NCBI GenBank assembly: GCA_902528175.1
Contig: CABZRN010000002.1
Location: 1-64,000, forward strand
DNA: 64,000 nucleotides
Direction: 5' to 3'
Origin: an uncultured Pelagibacteraceae bacterium
Lineage (GTDB): Bacteria > Pseudomonadota > Alphaproteobacteria > Pelagibacterales > Pelagibacteraceae
Part shown: positions 34,882 to 44,711 of the stretch, piece after piece
Layout of the letters: the number at the start of each line of letters is the position of its first letter
Numbering within the stretch: the stretch's first letter is position 1
Program-made: the position numbers and the translations under genes
Notes under the pieces: generated by a model
Seen by the model: only the letters and a program-made list of their open reading frames with translations
What the model was told of the DNA's origin: nothing
Database searches by the model: none

Positions 34882-35544
34882 ATGAGCGATTTAGAAAAAC
34901 ATTACGAACCTAATAACTTTAGCGATAAAGTTGCCTTAGGCTTTACAAAGTTTTTAAGATTCCTAGCCGACACTTTTTTTAAGAAAAGATACGGCCATAG
35001 AGCAGTTGTTTTAGAAACAGTTGCTGCAGTGCCTGGAATGGTAGCTGGAATGCTAATTCACTTAAAATCTTTAAGAAAGATGGAAGATGATAGAGGCTGG
35101 ATTAAAATTCTTTTAGATGAAGCAGAAAATGAAAGAATGCATTTAATGACATTTATTCATGTTGCAAAACCAACATGGATTGAAAGAATTATTATTTTAA
35201 TGGCTCAGTTTATTTTTATTGTTACATACGCTATCATTTATTTAGTATCTCAAAGAACTGCTCACAGGATTGTTGGATATTTTGAAGAAGAAGCTGTTAG
35301 AAGTTACACAGAATATTTACACGAATTAGAGACTGGCAAAATAAAAGATGAGCCAGCTCCAGAAGTTGCAATAAATTATTGGAACTTACCTTTGCACGCT
35401 ACACTAAAAGATGTAGTGAGAGTTATACGTGATGATGAAGCTGGACACCGTGATGTTAATCACAGTTTTGCAAATATCATTAACGAAAAAAAATACCCTA
35501 AAAAAGAAGAAAATATCAGCTCTAAAGATTTAAGTAGAGAATAA
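34882..35544 (+). CDS. aox: alternative (ubiquinol) oxidase
   Basis: A 220-residue diiron ubiquinol oxidase, a membrane-bound non-proton-pumping terminal oxidase. The diiron ligands lie in [37 protein letters not shown] and [18 protein letters not shown], all intact. Hydrophobic segments [19 protein letters not shown] support membrane attachment. It allows electron flow that bypasses the cytochrome oxidase, for example under redox stress. It forms no obvious operon with its neighbours; 67 bases separate it from lysE. Confidence 0.95.
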   Translation: MSDLEKHYEPNNFSDKVALGFTKFLRFLADTFFKKRYGHRAVVLETVAAVPGMVAGMLIHLKSLRKMEDDRGWIKILLDEAENERMHLMTFIHVAKPTWIERIIILMAQFIFIVTYAIIYLVSQRTAHRIVGYFEEEAVRSYTEYLHELETGKIKDEPAPEVAINYWNLPLHATLKDVVRVIRDDEAGHRDVNHSFANIINEKKYPKKEENISSKDLSRE

Positions 35545-35584
35545 ATTCTATTTTTATATATTCATTTTAAAGTCTTAATTTCAG

Positions 35585-37705
35585 ATGAATAGAACAATAA
35601 AAATATTTTATCTAATTTTATTATTTTTAAGCACATTTCATTTTAAATCTATAGCGGAGCCAACCTTTGTGCAAAGTAAATTAATTGATGACAAATTTTA
35701 TTTAGGACTTAACTTTAATAATGATGGTACAAAAATGTATACTGTAAACGCTGGAGCTGGAACATCGGATGCAGTTATCGAATATATATTAACTACCCCA
35801 TATGACATTTCAACGGCAATCGTAAATAATACTTTTGGAGTAAGTAGAGGTGGTCATACACAAGCAACACAAGTAGTGTTCAATAACGATGGAACAAAAA
35901 TGTTTATTGTTAACCATGCTGGTAATAAGTCAGTAGATGAATACTTACTAAGCACTGCATTTGATGTTTCAACAGCTACATTTGATAGCGAAATTTCTAT
36001 TGCTGGTCAAGAACAAAGAGCAAATTCAATTGCATTTAATAATGATGGTACCAGAATGTTTATTGCTGGTGTAGGAAATGATTCACAAGTGCGTATTCAT
36101 GAATATTCACTAGATACAGCATTTGATCTTAGCTCCACAGTTACTCATCTTAATACTGAAGACCTAATTTCTTTTCAAAGTCACATAGATGGAGTTACTT
36201 TTAATTACGATGGTACTAAAATGTATACCATTACAACAATGAGTGAAGCACAAGATTTGATGTATCAGTTTAAATTAACTACACCTTATGATGTTTCTAC
36301 TTTATCACTTGAAGGCACCTATACTGTAAGTTCTGTTAGTGTAAGTTCAAGAGAAGTTGTGTTTAGTAATGATGGAAGTAAAATGTTTATCATTGATGAT
36401 GATCCCGATGATCTTACTAATAATAAAGTTCATGAATTTAACCTAAGTTGTAATTGGAGCATAATCGATGGTGCTTGTGATGATCCAATAACTACTTCCG
36501 ATGGGGGTAAAGATATTTTAAGCTCAATCGAGTCCCAAACTGCAACAGCAAAACAAATTGCTATTCAAGCAAGTACCCCAGTTCTTAACCGTATGTATTG
36601 GTTAAGAAGACATAGAACAAGCGATCAATTAAGTAATCAAAACATTAAATTTAACTTTCCAAATAAAACAATAGCATCTTTAGCAAAAGTTATTCCAATA
36701 TCGGAAAAATCAAATAATACTTTAAACAAGTTGTCTGACAGTTGGTCATTTTGGAGCGAAGGTAGTGTGAGTTTTGGCAAAACAGGTGATACATCTTCTT
36801 CATCATCTAAAAAAATTAATACCAAAGGCATTACACTCGGTATGGATAAAAAGATAACCAAAAATAGATTATATGGTTATGCTCTTAGATTTGGTAATGA
36901 TGATGTTGATGTAGGCACATCTGGAACTAATTTAGATACTGAGTCTTTTAGTTTATCTGTTTATGGAACTTTTCCTCATGATAATGAAAAATTTACCGAA
37001 GGTATTCTCGGAATAAGCACATTGAAAACTGATCATCTTAGAAAAGGGGGAGGAAGCACTAGAACAGGAGAAAGAGATGGTGCACAAATATTTGGCTCAC
37101 TAAATTACTTATCAACATATAAAAAAGAAAATTTTAATATTACTCCTAATTTAAGAATTGATTTAAGCTATACAGAGTTGTCCAAATATAGAGAAAAAGG
37201 TCCTGCAGCTTTAGTTTACAAAGCTCAAACAATTGAAACTGGAATGATATCTACTGGTTTTACAATAAGTGATATCTTAAATTTTAATACTTTTACTTTT
37301 AAACCAAATGGTGGATTAGAGATTGGGGTAGATTTTAGTCCATCTTCAGACGCTACTTATCGTTACCTATCGGAAACTACAGAATATACAAAATCAATTG
37401 ATCAAGATTCTAAAAATTTAATAGCAAATATTGGATTTGATTTAGTAACTGATAATGGTTTTTCTATAATGACTATCTATGAAAGAAATCAAAGTGACAA
37501 TGCCCATAGCGATACTCTTTATATAGGATTTGGTTATATTCCATCAGATAACAATGAATACGCTATGAGCTTAGATAATGATAAAGCATCTCTAACTTAT
37601 AACAAAAATTTAATTGGTTTTGATATCAGAGTGAATTCAAATTATAATTTGATGAGTTCAATTCCTGATTATGGTGCAACTATTGAGCTTGTTAGTACTT
37701 TTTAA
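35585..37705 (+). CDS. autotransporter with beta-propeller-like passenger
   Basis: A 706-residue secreted protein. A signal peptide (MNRTIKIFYLILLFLSTFHFKSIAE) is followed by a passenger with five related blades. Each is marked by a FNNDGTKM-type motif (NFNNDGTKMYTV, VFNNDGTKMFIV, AFNNDGTRMFIA, TFNYDGTKMYTI, VFSNDGSKMFII) at about 50-residue spacing. From about residue 380 onward a beta-strand-rich region, starting WSFWSEGSVSFG, extends to a terminal phenylalanine (ELVSTF) as in outer-membrane barrels of the autotransporter family. The passenger could be a surface adhesin or binding protein. The role is inferred from architecture only. Confidence 0.8.
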   Translation: MNRTIKIFYLILLFLSTFHFKSIAEPTFVQSKLIDDKFYLGLNFNNDGTKMYTVNAGAGTSDAVIEYILTTPYDISTAIVNNTFGVSRGGHTQATQVVFNNDGTKMFIVNHAGNKSVDEYLLSTAFDVSTATFDSEISIAGQEQRANSIAFNNDGTRMFIAGVGNDSQVRIHEYSLDTAFDLSSTVTHLNTEDLISFQSHIDGVTFNYDGTKMYTITTMSEAQDLMYQFKLTTPYDVSTLSLEGTYTVSSVSVSSREVVFSNDGSKMFIIDDDPDDLTNNKVHEFNLSCNWSIIDGACDDPITTSDGGKDILSSIESQTATAKQIAIQASTPVLNRMYWLRRHRTSDQLSNQNIKFNFPNKTIASLAKVIPISEKSNNTLNKLSDSWSFWSEGSVSFGKTGDTSSSSSKKINTKGITLGMDKKITKNRLYGYALRFGNDDVDVGTSGTNLDTESFSLSVYGTFPHDNEKFTEGILGISTLKTDHLRKGGGSTRTGERDGAQIFGSLNYLSTYKKENFNITPNLRIDLSYTELSKYREKGPAALVYKAQTIETGMISTGFTISDILNFNTFTFKPNGGLEIGVDFSPSSDATYRYLSETTEYTKSIDQDSKNLIANIGFDLVTDNGFSIMTIYERNQSDNAHSDTLYIGFGYIPSDNNEYAMSLDNDKASLTYNKNLIGFDIRVNSNYNLMSSIPDYGATIELVSTF

Positions 37706-37707
37706 AA

Positions 37708-38997
37708 TTATTCGTTGGAATATCCGTATTTACGTAATCTAACATCACCAGTTCTTGCATGAGCTTCCATGCCTTCGTATCTTGAAATCCTAGCAGCTGC
37801 TGAACCAACTTCTTTTGTAGACTCTTTTGTCATTCTTTGAAAACTTAATGTTTTTATAAATTTACCAACGAACAACCCACCAGTATATTTACCAGCACCC
37901 TTAGTTGGTAAAATATGATTAGTACCAGAACATTTATCACCATAAGCAACAGTTGTTTCCTCTCCAATAAATAACGAACCGTAGTTTTTTAATCTCTTGT
38001 GAAACCATTCAAGATTTTTAGTTTGAATCTCTAAATGTTCAGGTGCATAGTCATCACTTACTTTCACCAATTCTTCATCCGTATCGCATAAAATAACTTC
38101 ACCATAATCTCTCCAGGCAGCCTCTGCACTTAACCTTGGAACTTCTGGAAGTTTCTCTATTAATTCTGGAACTCGTTTCATCACTTCATCTGCAAGTTTT
38201 TGGCTTGTGGTGTATAACCAACATGGAGAATTATATCCGTGTTCAGCTTGACCAACTAAATCAACAGCTACAATTTCTGGATCTGCAGTTTCATCTGCAA
38301 TAATTCCAATTTCTGTTGGACCAGCAAATAAATCAATTCCAACTTTTCCAAATAAAATTCTTTTAGCTTCAGCAACAAATTGATTTCCAGGACCAACTAA
38401 AATATCAGCTGGAGCATTTCCAAACATTCCATATGTCATTGCAGCAATAGCTGGAACTCCACCAAGATTTAAAATTACATCAGCACCACATAAATTTGCT
38501 GTATAAATTATAGAAGGGTGGGCACCCATTCCCTCTTTAGGTGGACTACAAGCAATAATATTTTTAACACCAGCAACTTTTGCAGTTGTAACACTCATTA
38601 CTGCAGATGCTATGTGAGCGTATCTTCCACCTGGGATATAACAACCCGCAGTGTTAACAGGTACTAACTTTTGACCAGCATATAATCCATTTGATAGTTC
38701 GACTTCAAAGTCTTTTCCATAGTTTGCAAGTTGTGCTTCTGCAAATTTACGAACTCTATCGTATGAAAATTTAATATCGTCTTTAGTTTTTTGATCTAAC
38801 TTTTTATTTATTTCCTCTATTTTTTCTTTTGATACAATTATTTCTCCATCATATTTATCAAATTTCTTAGTTAATTCCTTACAACCTTCTTCTTTTGATT
38901 TTTCGAGTTCTTTTAAGAGATTTTGAACTATATCTTTTGTTTTTGTATCATCTGTTGATGCAGTTTTAGATGCCTTTTTTAAATATTTAATTGTCAT
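37708..38997 (-). CDS. histidinol-dehydrogenase-family enzyme, probably HpsN-like sulfopropanediol dehydrogenase
   Basis: A 429-residue NAD-dependent dehydrogenase of the HisD family. Motifs include PGGRYAHIASAVMSVTTAKVAG, VGPGNQFVAEAKR, the zinc-region DLVGQAEHGYNSPCW, catalytic YAPEHLEI, and SGTNHILPTKGAGKYTGGL. The C-terminus ends EAHARTGDVRLRKYG, which resembles the HpsN-type branch (2,3-dihydroxypropane-1-sulfonate 3-dehydrogenase) more than canonical HisD; that judgement is from memory. It is the last gene of an operon with a taurine-type transporter and an Ldh-family dehydrogenase, not with histidine genes, which favours the sulfonate role. Confidence 0.75.
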   Translation of the reverse strand: MTIKYLKKASKTASTDDTKTKDIVQNLLKELEKSKEEGCKELTKKFDKYDGEIIVSKEKIEEINKKLDQKTKDDIKFSYDRVRKFAEAQLANYGKDFEVELSNGLYAGQKLVPVNTAGCYIPGGRYAHIASAVMSVTTAKVAGVKNIIACSPPKEGMGAHPSIIYTANLCGADVILNLGGVPAIAAMTYGMFGNAPADILVGPGNQFVAEAKRILFGKVGIDLFAGPTEIGIIADETADPEIVAVDLVGQAEHGYNSPCWLYTTSQKLADEVMKRVPELIEKLPEVPRLSAEAAWRDYGEVILCDTDEELVKVSDDYAPEHLEIQTKNLEWFHKRLKNYGSLFIGEETTVAYGDKCSGTNHILPTKGAGKYTGGLFVGKFIKTLSFQRMTKESTKEVGSAAARISRYEGMEAHARTGDVRLRKYGYSNE

Positions 38998-39020
38998 TTT
39001 TTCAAATTTATATTGTTTTA

Positions 39021-39932
39021 TTAATCTAATGCAACAACTGCAGCAGCAATAGAAGCAAGTCTTGCCGTTGCTTCATCCGATCTACTTGTAATAACTACTG
39101 GTACTTTTCCTCCAATTACTACACCAGCAGCACAAGCTCCCATAAAATAAATCATTATTTTTACCAAAGCATTTCCAGTTTCAACACTAGGCACTAATAG
39201 TACATCAGCATCTCCTGCAACTATGTTTTTAATTCCTTTAATTTCTGCTGATTTTTTTGAAATACTATTATCAAACGCTAAAGGCCCGAATACGTCTGCA
39301 TCTAAATTCTCTTTTTTTGCGAGTTCAGTAATTTCTTTTGCCTCCATTGAACTTTGAATGCTATCTAAAACTTCTTCTGTTGCTGATAACACAGCAACCT
39401 TTGGTCTGTTGTTTCCAATTCTTTTAGAAAAATCTATAACATTTTTTAATATGTGCAGTTTAGTTTTTACATTAGGTAAAACATTTAAAGCACCATCAGT
39501 GATTATTAATGGCTTATCATCTTTTTCTAATGTCATATGCCAAACATGGCTTAATCTGGTTTTACCTAAAAGTTTGTACTCTCTTTTTAAAACTTCTTTC
39601 ATCAATATATCCGTATGAATATGACCCTTTACTATAATCTTAACTTTGCCCTTCATTGCAAGTTTAGCGGCGACTGCCGCTGTATTATTTTCTACTGGCT
39701 CATGAATTACTTCATAACCTGAAATATCAAATTGAATTTCATTAGCACATTTTTGAATTTGATCTTTATCACCAATAAAAATTGGTTTGATTAAATCTTC
39801 TTTAACAGCATCCATTACAGATTGCATTGGAAGAGGTTTTCCAGCATTAACAATTGCAGCTGTTGCACCTTTCTTTTTTATAGAAGCATCCAGTAAATTG
39901 TTTGGACAAATTATTTGTTTATTAGATAGCAT
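39021..39932 (-). CDS. phosphate acetyl/butyryltransferase family protein
   Basis: A 303-residue enzyme of the PTA/PTB family, which exchanges CoA and phosphate on acyl groups. LMKEVLKREYKLLGKTRLSHVWHM, FSKRIGNNRPKVAVLSATEEV and the C-terminal VETGNALVKIMIYFMGACAAGVVIGGKVPVVITSRSDE (in part) are the family blocks. In taurine and dihydroxypropanesulfonate pathways a phosphate acetyltransferase converts the acetyl phosphate released by sulfoacetaldehyde acetyltransferase (Xsc) into acetyl-CoA. The operon position fits that step. Its start overlaps the upstream Ldh-family gene by 11 bases. Confidence 0.85.
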   Translation of the reverse strand: MLSNKQIICPNNLLDASIKKKGATAAIVNAGKPLPMQSVMDAVKEDLIKPIFIGDKDQIQKCANEIQFDISGYEVIHEPVENNTAAVAAKLAMKGKVKIIVKGHIHTDILMKEVLKREYKLLGKTRLSHVWHMTLEKDDKPLIITDGALNVLPNVKTKLHILKNVIDFSKRIGNNRPKVAVLSATEEVLDSIQSSMEAKEITELAKKENLDADVFGPLAFDNSISKKSAEIKGIKNIVAGDADVLLVPSVETGNALVKIMIYFMGACAAGVVIGGKVPVVITSRSDEATARLASIAAAVVALD

Positions 39933-40935
39933 TTAGTTTTTTTAAATCTTCCATAATACTTTTTGGTATTGGAATATTCTTTTTCATATTTTTTTTATAT
40001 CTTTTTTTTGTACCTTCACCAGGAAAATTTATTTCTTTAACTCCTTTAATTTTTGGTAATTTCTTTATAATTCTAATGTTATCTTTAATTCTTTTAATAT
40101 AATTGCTTCCAATAAAAATATTTGGTTTTACAGCCATAAATAAATGTCCAACATTTTGTGGTCCTTTAAAATCATCAAATGGATCTCTCACTTTACCTCC
40201 ATGGTTTGCACCTGTCATAACTCCACTTAATATGTCTACCATCCAGGCTAAACCTGAACCTCTAAATCCTGCAATAGGTAATTGTACACCTTTAAGAGCT
40301 TTAATTGGATCTGTAGTTGGCTTTCCATTTTTATCTAATGCTACACCTAAAGGAATTTTATGACCTAAATTAGCCGCTACTCTTATTTTACCTCTATTAA
40401 TCATTGATACTGATGTATCTAATATAAATGGAATTTTATTACCTGAGGGTGTTCCAAAACAAATTGGATTTGTTCCAAATAAAGTTTTCTTTGATCCATA
40501 AGGCGCGATAGCTGGCGGTGCATTTGTATAACACCATACCATTAAATTTTTTTTAACAGCCTGTTCTACAAAATAACTAGATAAACCGTAGTGGCCAGAA
40601 TTTTTTACACCAACCATTCCAATTCCAGTTTTTTTTGTATTTTTAATTAATGATTTAATAGCGATGTCAGCTGCAACAAATCCAATTGAATTATTAGCAT
40701 CTACATATGAAATTGAACTAGATATTTTTTTTATTTTGATTTTTGGTTTAGGATTAATAACTTTTTTATCAATTCTATCACAATACATTTTAAGCCTTGA
40801 TAACCCATGAGAATGTGCACCAACTAATTCTGCATTGATTAAAGCTTTAGCACTAATCATGGCGTGCGTTGGACTTAAACCTCTGTTCTTTAATACTTTA
40901 ATAATTATGTTTGTTATTTTTTTTGCATTAGCCAT
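39922..40935 (-). CDS. Ldh/malate-sulfolactate dehydrogenase family protein
   Basis: A 337-residue NAD(P)-dependent 2-hydroxyacid dehydrogenase of the type-2 malate/L-lactate family, which includes sulfolactate dehydrogenase ComC/SlcC. GLSPTHAMISAKALINAELVGAHSHGLSRL, KNSGHYGLSSYFVEQAVKKN, APYGSKKTLFGTNPICFG and GFRGSGLAWMVDILSGVMTG (each in part) are clear marks. The substrate is unproven. In an operon with a sulfonate transporter and an HpsN-like enzyme, sulfolactate is the natural candidate. The gene overlaps its neighbours on both sides (11 and 22 bases). Confidence 0.88.
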   Translation of the reverse strand: MANAKKITNIIIKVLKNRGLSPTHAMISAKALINAELVGAHSHGLSRLKMYCDRIDKKVINPKPKIKIKKISSSISYVDANNSIGFVAADIAIKSLIKNTKKTGIGMVGVKNSGHYGLSSYFVEQAVKKNLMVWCYTNAPPAIAPYGSKKTLFGTNPICFGTPSGNKIPFILDTSVSMINRGKIRVAANLGHKIPLGVALDKNGKPTTDPIKALKGVQLPIAGFRGSGLAWMVDILSGVMTGANHGGKVRDPFDDFKGPQNVGHLFMAVKPNIFIGSNYIKRIKDNIRIIKKLPKIKGVKEINFPGEGTKKRYKKNMKKNIPIPKSIMEDLKKLNAI

Positions 40936-41975
40936 AAAGCATCCTGACTTAAAAAAAAGATCTTACCACTAACTGGATGAACTTGTATGTCTCTAATTCT
41001 TCCGATTTCTCTTGCAAATATGACTTCTTCTTTAACATTTTCTAAGTTGGAAAAATCAAGTTTTCTAAGCGACATGTCCTTGAGAGATGTAATTAAAGCA
41101 TGACCGTTCCACTCTTTAAATTCTTCACCTTTATAAATTGTTATTGCACTTGTTGCAATTGATGGTACCCAATATTTGATTGCTTTTGTATAACCAGGTA
41201 ACCACTTTGGTCCAATTTTTGTTCCACTGTAATTAGTTCCACCCCAACCAAGAACTTTCCAACCATAGTTTTCTCCTTTTTTAATTTCACCAAACCAATC
41301 TCCACCTCTTGCACCATGGTTACTTGCATAAATCTTTTGATCAAAAGGTGATAATGTTAAACCTTGTGGATTTCGAACACCTATTTGATAAATCTCAGGT
41401 AGCCAGTCTTTTTTATCAATAAATTTTGGATTATCTTTTGGAATACTTCCATCAGTATTAATTCTAATTATACTTCCAGGGTGTTTTGTTGGATCTTGAG
41501 CTATCATTCCTTCGCCTCTTTCACCAACTGATGCAAAAAGAAAATTGTCTTTAATAGCTAATCTTGACCCAAAGTGGTACCCAGAATTTATTGGTGGAGA
41601 TGCAACAAATATATTTTTAAAATCTATTTGATCTTTATTAAAATTCCCTCTTGCAACAGAGGTTGTTGTTTTTGATTTTCCATGATCTTCAGAATAACTT
41701 ACCCAAACTATCCCATCTTTATATAAGATATCTAACAAACCACCTTGACCATCTTCCAAAACTTTTAAGTTATGTTTAACTTCCGTGATAGAACCACTTT
41801 CGATATTTATTAGTTTTAAATTACCTGAAACTTCAGTTAGAAGTATTTCATTGTTAGATACAAATGTAGATCCCCAAGGGCTTCTAAAATCAGCAATCTT
41901 TTGAAAATTTAATTCTGCCGCCTCAGATGAAACTGAGAATAAAAATATAAAAAATATTATCCTTTTCCACGCCAT
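40914..41975 (-). CDS. PQQ-dependent sugar-dehydrogenase-like (GSDH) periplasmic protein
   Basis: A 353-residue secreted beta-propeller enzyme. A signal peptide (MAWKRIIFFIFLFSVSSEAA) precedes the soluble-glucose-dehydrogenase fold, with VGERGEGMIAQDPTKHPGSIIRIN (in part), YQIGVRNPQGLTLSPFD, NHGARGGDWFGEIKKGENYGW and LRKLDF at the expected positions. Such enzymes use PQQ to oxidise alcohols or sugars in the periplasm; no PQQ synthesis genes are in this window. It overlaps both the tauC-like gene (19 bases) and the Ldh-like gene (22 bases), so it is firmly part of this operon. Confidence 0.85.
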   Translation of the reverse strand: MAWKRIIFFIFLFSVSSEAAELNFQKIADFRSPWGSTFVSNNEILLTEVSGNLKLINIESGSITEVKHNLKVLEDGQGGLLDILYKDGIVWVSYSEDHGKSKTTTSVARGNFNKDQIDFKNIFVASPPINSGYHFGSRLAIKDNFLFASVGERGEGMIAQDPTKHPGSIIRINTDGSIPKDNPKFIDKKDWLPEIYQIGVRNPQGLTLSPFDQKIYASNHGARGGDWFGEIKKGENYGWKVLGWGGTNYSGTKIGPKWLPGYTKAIKYWVPSIATSAITIYKGEEFKEWNGHALITSLKDMSLRKLDFSNLENVKEEVIFAREIGRIRDIQVHPVSGKIFFLSQDALWLMQKK

Positions 41976-43882
41976 GGTATTGTTTTATCTATTATTTTTC
42001 TTAATGTAACGTCGAATAATAGTCCCAGCATACCCATAATAAATATGGTTATCCAAATAACTTCATATTGGAAATATTTTTTTGCAACGTTTTCTACAAA
42101 TCCAATGCCAGTGGTTCCTGCTAAAAACTCTGCTGCAACCAAGGTTCCCCAACACATTCCAACAGCAACTCTAATACCTGTTAAAATTTCAGGTAATGAG
42201 TTTGGAAATATTACATATCTTAATATTTGTTTCTTTGATGCTCCAAGGGAGTGAGCAGCATGAATTTTTGATAACTGAGTTCCAGATGCACCAGCTCTTG
42301 CAGAAATAATCATAATAGATAGTGAAACCATAAATAATAAAAATACTTTTCCAGTATTATCAATACCCAGAACTGAAATAATAAGCGGAGCCCAAGCCAA
42401 AGGAGGCACAGGTCTATAAAGCTCAATTAATGGATCAAAGAAACCTTTTGCAAATCTATTTAATCCCATAAATAAACCCAACGGAACACCGATTAAAATT
42501 CCAAAAACTAAACCTAAAAATACTCTTAAAAAAGAATCCCATATATGCCCGTAAGGAACAGGGATTTTGAACAATTTAAAGTCTCCTGTAACAACTTTTA
42601 AAACGTTCCCTTTAAAGTTTTGTTTAACAACACCATCGGATGAATGAACTGGATACTCCCCTGGAAGAATATCTGCAATCCAGTCAGGTAAAATAAATCC
42701 AACTATTTTACTAACATCCATCATATCAATCCAAAGTAATGGGATATTTTTGTAACCAACACTTGGTTTTGACATTAAGATAAACTTATTTAACGTATCA
42801 GATGGTTTTGGTAACCATCTACCAGATCCTTGCTCAGAACAACTTGTTCCACTTGAAACAATTGTTCCAGCAGGAAACAAAAATATATCAACAAATCTTA
42901 ATCCACCTTGTTCTGCTTTTTGAAGATTATCGAACTCAACAATTGCATTTTGCATTTCATTAAGAGCACTTGGGGGATAAATACTTGCAAACTCTATTCT
43001 TCTAGCAATTTTAACAATATCTTTTGCATAGTTAGATGCTATTTCTTCTGCATCACTTAAATCTTTTCTGTACGCTTTTATATCTTCTTTAAGTTGTTTA
43101 ATTGAGTTTTTAAATTGTGGATTATGATTTCTTAATTTAAAGAATTTATCATTAATAATTGTAAGCTCCTCGGCAGCTGCTTGGAATTTTAAACCTTTAT
43201 CGGTTGCAGCTATCAACGGAACCTCGATAGTATTTTCTATTGATCCTGTACCAGATTGAATTTTTGTAATTCCCCAATCTCCTTGATCTAATATAGCAAT
43301 TTGTCTTTCATTTCTCTCTGTAGCTGTTTCAAAAGGATAATCTTTCTTTTGAAAGTTTGAACTTAACGTTCTCAACTCACCAGTCATTTCTTTAATTTTT
43401 ATCTTGGTATCCATCTCCATTAAATTTTCATTTGTAAGTAATGGAATTAACTGAGAAGTTTTATTTATAAATTCAACTAATGTAGTCTTTTGCTGAGAAT
43501 TTAATTGCTGAGAACTTTGAATTTCTTTACTTATTTTACTTAAATTTTTGGTTTCAATTTTAATAATAGATGTGCTTTTGAACTCTCTTTCCTCGATTGG
43601 GAATTGATATTTTAATCCAAGTAAAGACTCGTTTACTTTAGCAACCTGGCATAATTCATTTGCAGATTTTGGATAAAATCCTTTAGCTATATCCCAAGAA
43701 TAATAAAGCCATACTAGCAGGATTGCACTACTTCCAACAATTATCCAATGAGTACCACCTTTAGCTCTTTCTGGGTTACCAAAAACAGCATCTACTTTCT
43801 CTGTTTTAATTAATCTTCTTCCATAAAGAATACATCCAACAATAGATACAAGAATTAAGATTGTTATAAACTGAGTAAACAT
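41957..43882 (-). CDS. tauC: taurine/sulfonate-type ABC permease with large N-terminal extension
   Basis: Permease subunit of 641 residues, more than twice the usual TauC/SsuC size. The C-terminal ~220 residues are the BPD-type transmembrane domain: DSFLRVFLGLVFGILIGVPLGLFMG, ELYRPVPPLAWAPLIISVLGI and the EAA loop AAHSLGASKKQILRYVIFPNSLPEI. Before it lie two N-terminal hydrophobic spans (residues ~4-22 and ~45-65). A ~300-residue hydrophilic, partly helical region follows with SSQQLNSQQKTTLVEFIN and cysteines near CQVAKV and TSCSEQGSG. The extension is not a recognised domain and may be periplasmic. It overlaps tauB by one base. Confidence 0.85.
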   Translation of the reverse strand: MFTQFITILILVSIVGCILYGRRLIKTEKVDAVFGNPERAKGGTHWIIVGSSAILLVWLYYSWDIAKGFYPKSANELCQVAKVNESLLGLKYQFPIEEREFKSTSIIKIETKNLSKISKEIQSSQQLNSQQKTTLVEFINKTSQLIPLLTNENLMEMDTKIKIKEMTGELRTLSSNFQKKDYPFETATERNERQIAILDQGDWGITKIQSGTGSIENTIEVPLIAATDKGLKFQAAAEELTIINDKFFKLRNHNPQFKNSIKQLKEDIKAYRKDLSDAEEIASNYAKDIVKIARRIEFASIYPPSALNEMQNAIVEFDNLQKAEQGGLRFVDIFLFPAGTIVSSGTSCSEQGSGRWLPKPSDTLNKFILMSKPSVGYKNIPLLWIDMMDVSKIVGFILPDWIADILPGEYPVHSSDGVVKQNFKGNVLKVVTGDFKLFKIPVPYGHIWDSFLRVFLGLVFGILIGVPLGLFMGLNRFAKGFFDPLIELYRPVPPLAWAPLIISVLGIDNTGKVFLLFMVSLSIMIISARAGASGTQLSKIHAAHSLGASKKQILRYVIFPNSLPEILTGIRVAVGMCWGTLVAAEFLAGTTGIGFVENVAKKYFQYEVIWITIFIMGMLGLLFDVTLRKIIDKTIPWRGKG

Positions 43883-44679
43883 TAATTATCTTTCCCCATT
43901 ATTTCTTCCTCCATATTCCAAATCATAGATAGAATTTCCTCTCTTTTAGATGAGAATTCTTTATTTTTTTTAATTTCTCTTAAATCATCTTTTAATCCCA
44001 TTTCTGCAAATGGAAGTTTATATTCTTTATGTATACGACCAGGTCTTGGTGCCATGACATATAGCCTTTCACCAAGTAATAATGCTTCTTCAACCGAGTG
44101 AGTAATTAATATAATTGTTTTACCAGTTTCTTTCCAAATTTTTAAAACTAAAGACTGCATCTTTTCTCTAGTTAATGCATCTAATGCACCTAAAGGTTCA
44201 TCCATTAAAATTAAATCTGGATCGTTAATTAAACATCTTGCAAGAGCAACTCTTTGCTGCATTCCACCAGATAATTGATAAGTAGGAGTGTTGCCAAATC
44301 CTTTAAGACCAACTATTTCCAACCAATCATCAACTTTTTTTTGAGTTTCCTCTGGATCTTTCTTTTTCATTCTAAGACCAAAGTTTACGTTTTCAGAAAC
44401 TGTTAACCATTCAAACAAAGCACCTTGCTGGAAAACCATTCCCCTATCAACTCCAGGTCCATTAATTTCGTTGTTATTTAAAGTAATTGAACCAGAGGTT
44501 GGTCTGATAAATCCTGCCGCAATGTTTAATAAGGTTGTTTTTCCACAACCCGAAGGACCTAGTACAGTTAAAAGCTCACCTTTTTTAATTGTAAAATTTA
44601 AATCTTTTAAAGCATGAACAGTCTCTCCTTTAGGAGATTTAAAAATCATGTTTAAATTTTGTGAAACTAAATCACTCAT
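43882..44679 (-). CDS. tauB: taurine/sulfonate-type ABC transporter ATPase
   Basis: A 265-residue ABC ATPase of the nitrate/sulfonate/taurine class. The Walker A is LGPSGCGKTTLLNIAAGF, the Q loop MVFQQGALFEWLTV, the signature QLSGGMQQRVALARCL, the Walker B DLILMDEPLGALD and the H loop ITHSVEEALLLGERLYVM. It energises import through the tauC-like permease. A stem-loop precedes the gene after tauA, which probably lowers tauB/tauC expression relative to the binding protein. Confidence 0.93.
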   Translation of the reverse strand: MSDLVSQNLNMIFKSPKGETVHALKDLNFTIKKGELLTVLGPSGCGKTTLLNIAAGFIRPTSGSITLNNNEINGPGVDRGMVFQQGALFEWLTVSENVNFGLRMKKKDPEETQKKVDDWLEIVGLKGFGNTPTYQLSGGMQQRVALARCLINDPDLILMDEPLGALDALTREKMQSLVLKIWKETGKTIILITHSVEEALLLGERLYVMAPRPGRIHKEYKLPFAEMGLKDDLREIKKNKEFSSKREEILSMIWNMEEEIMGKDN

Positions 44680-44711
44680 AATATGACTTTATATTAAAAT
44701 TTTGATAAAAA

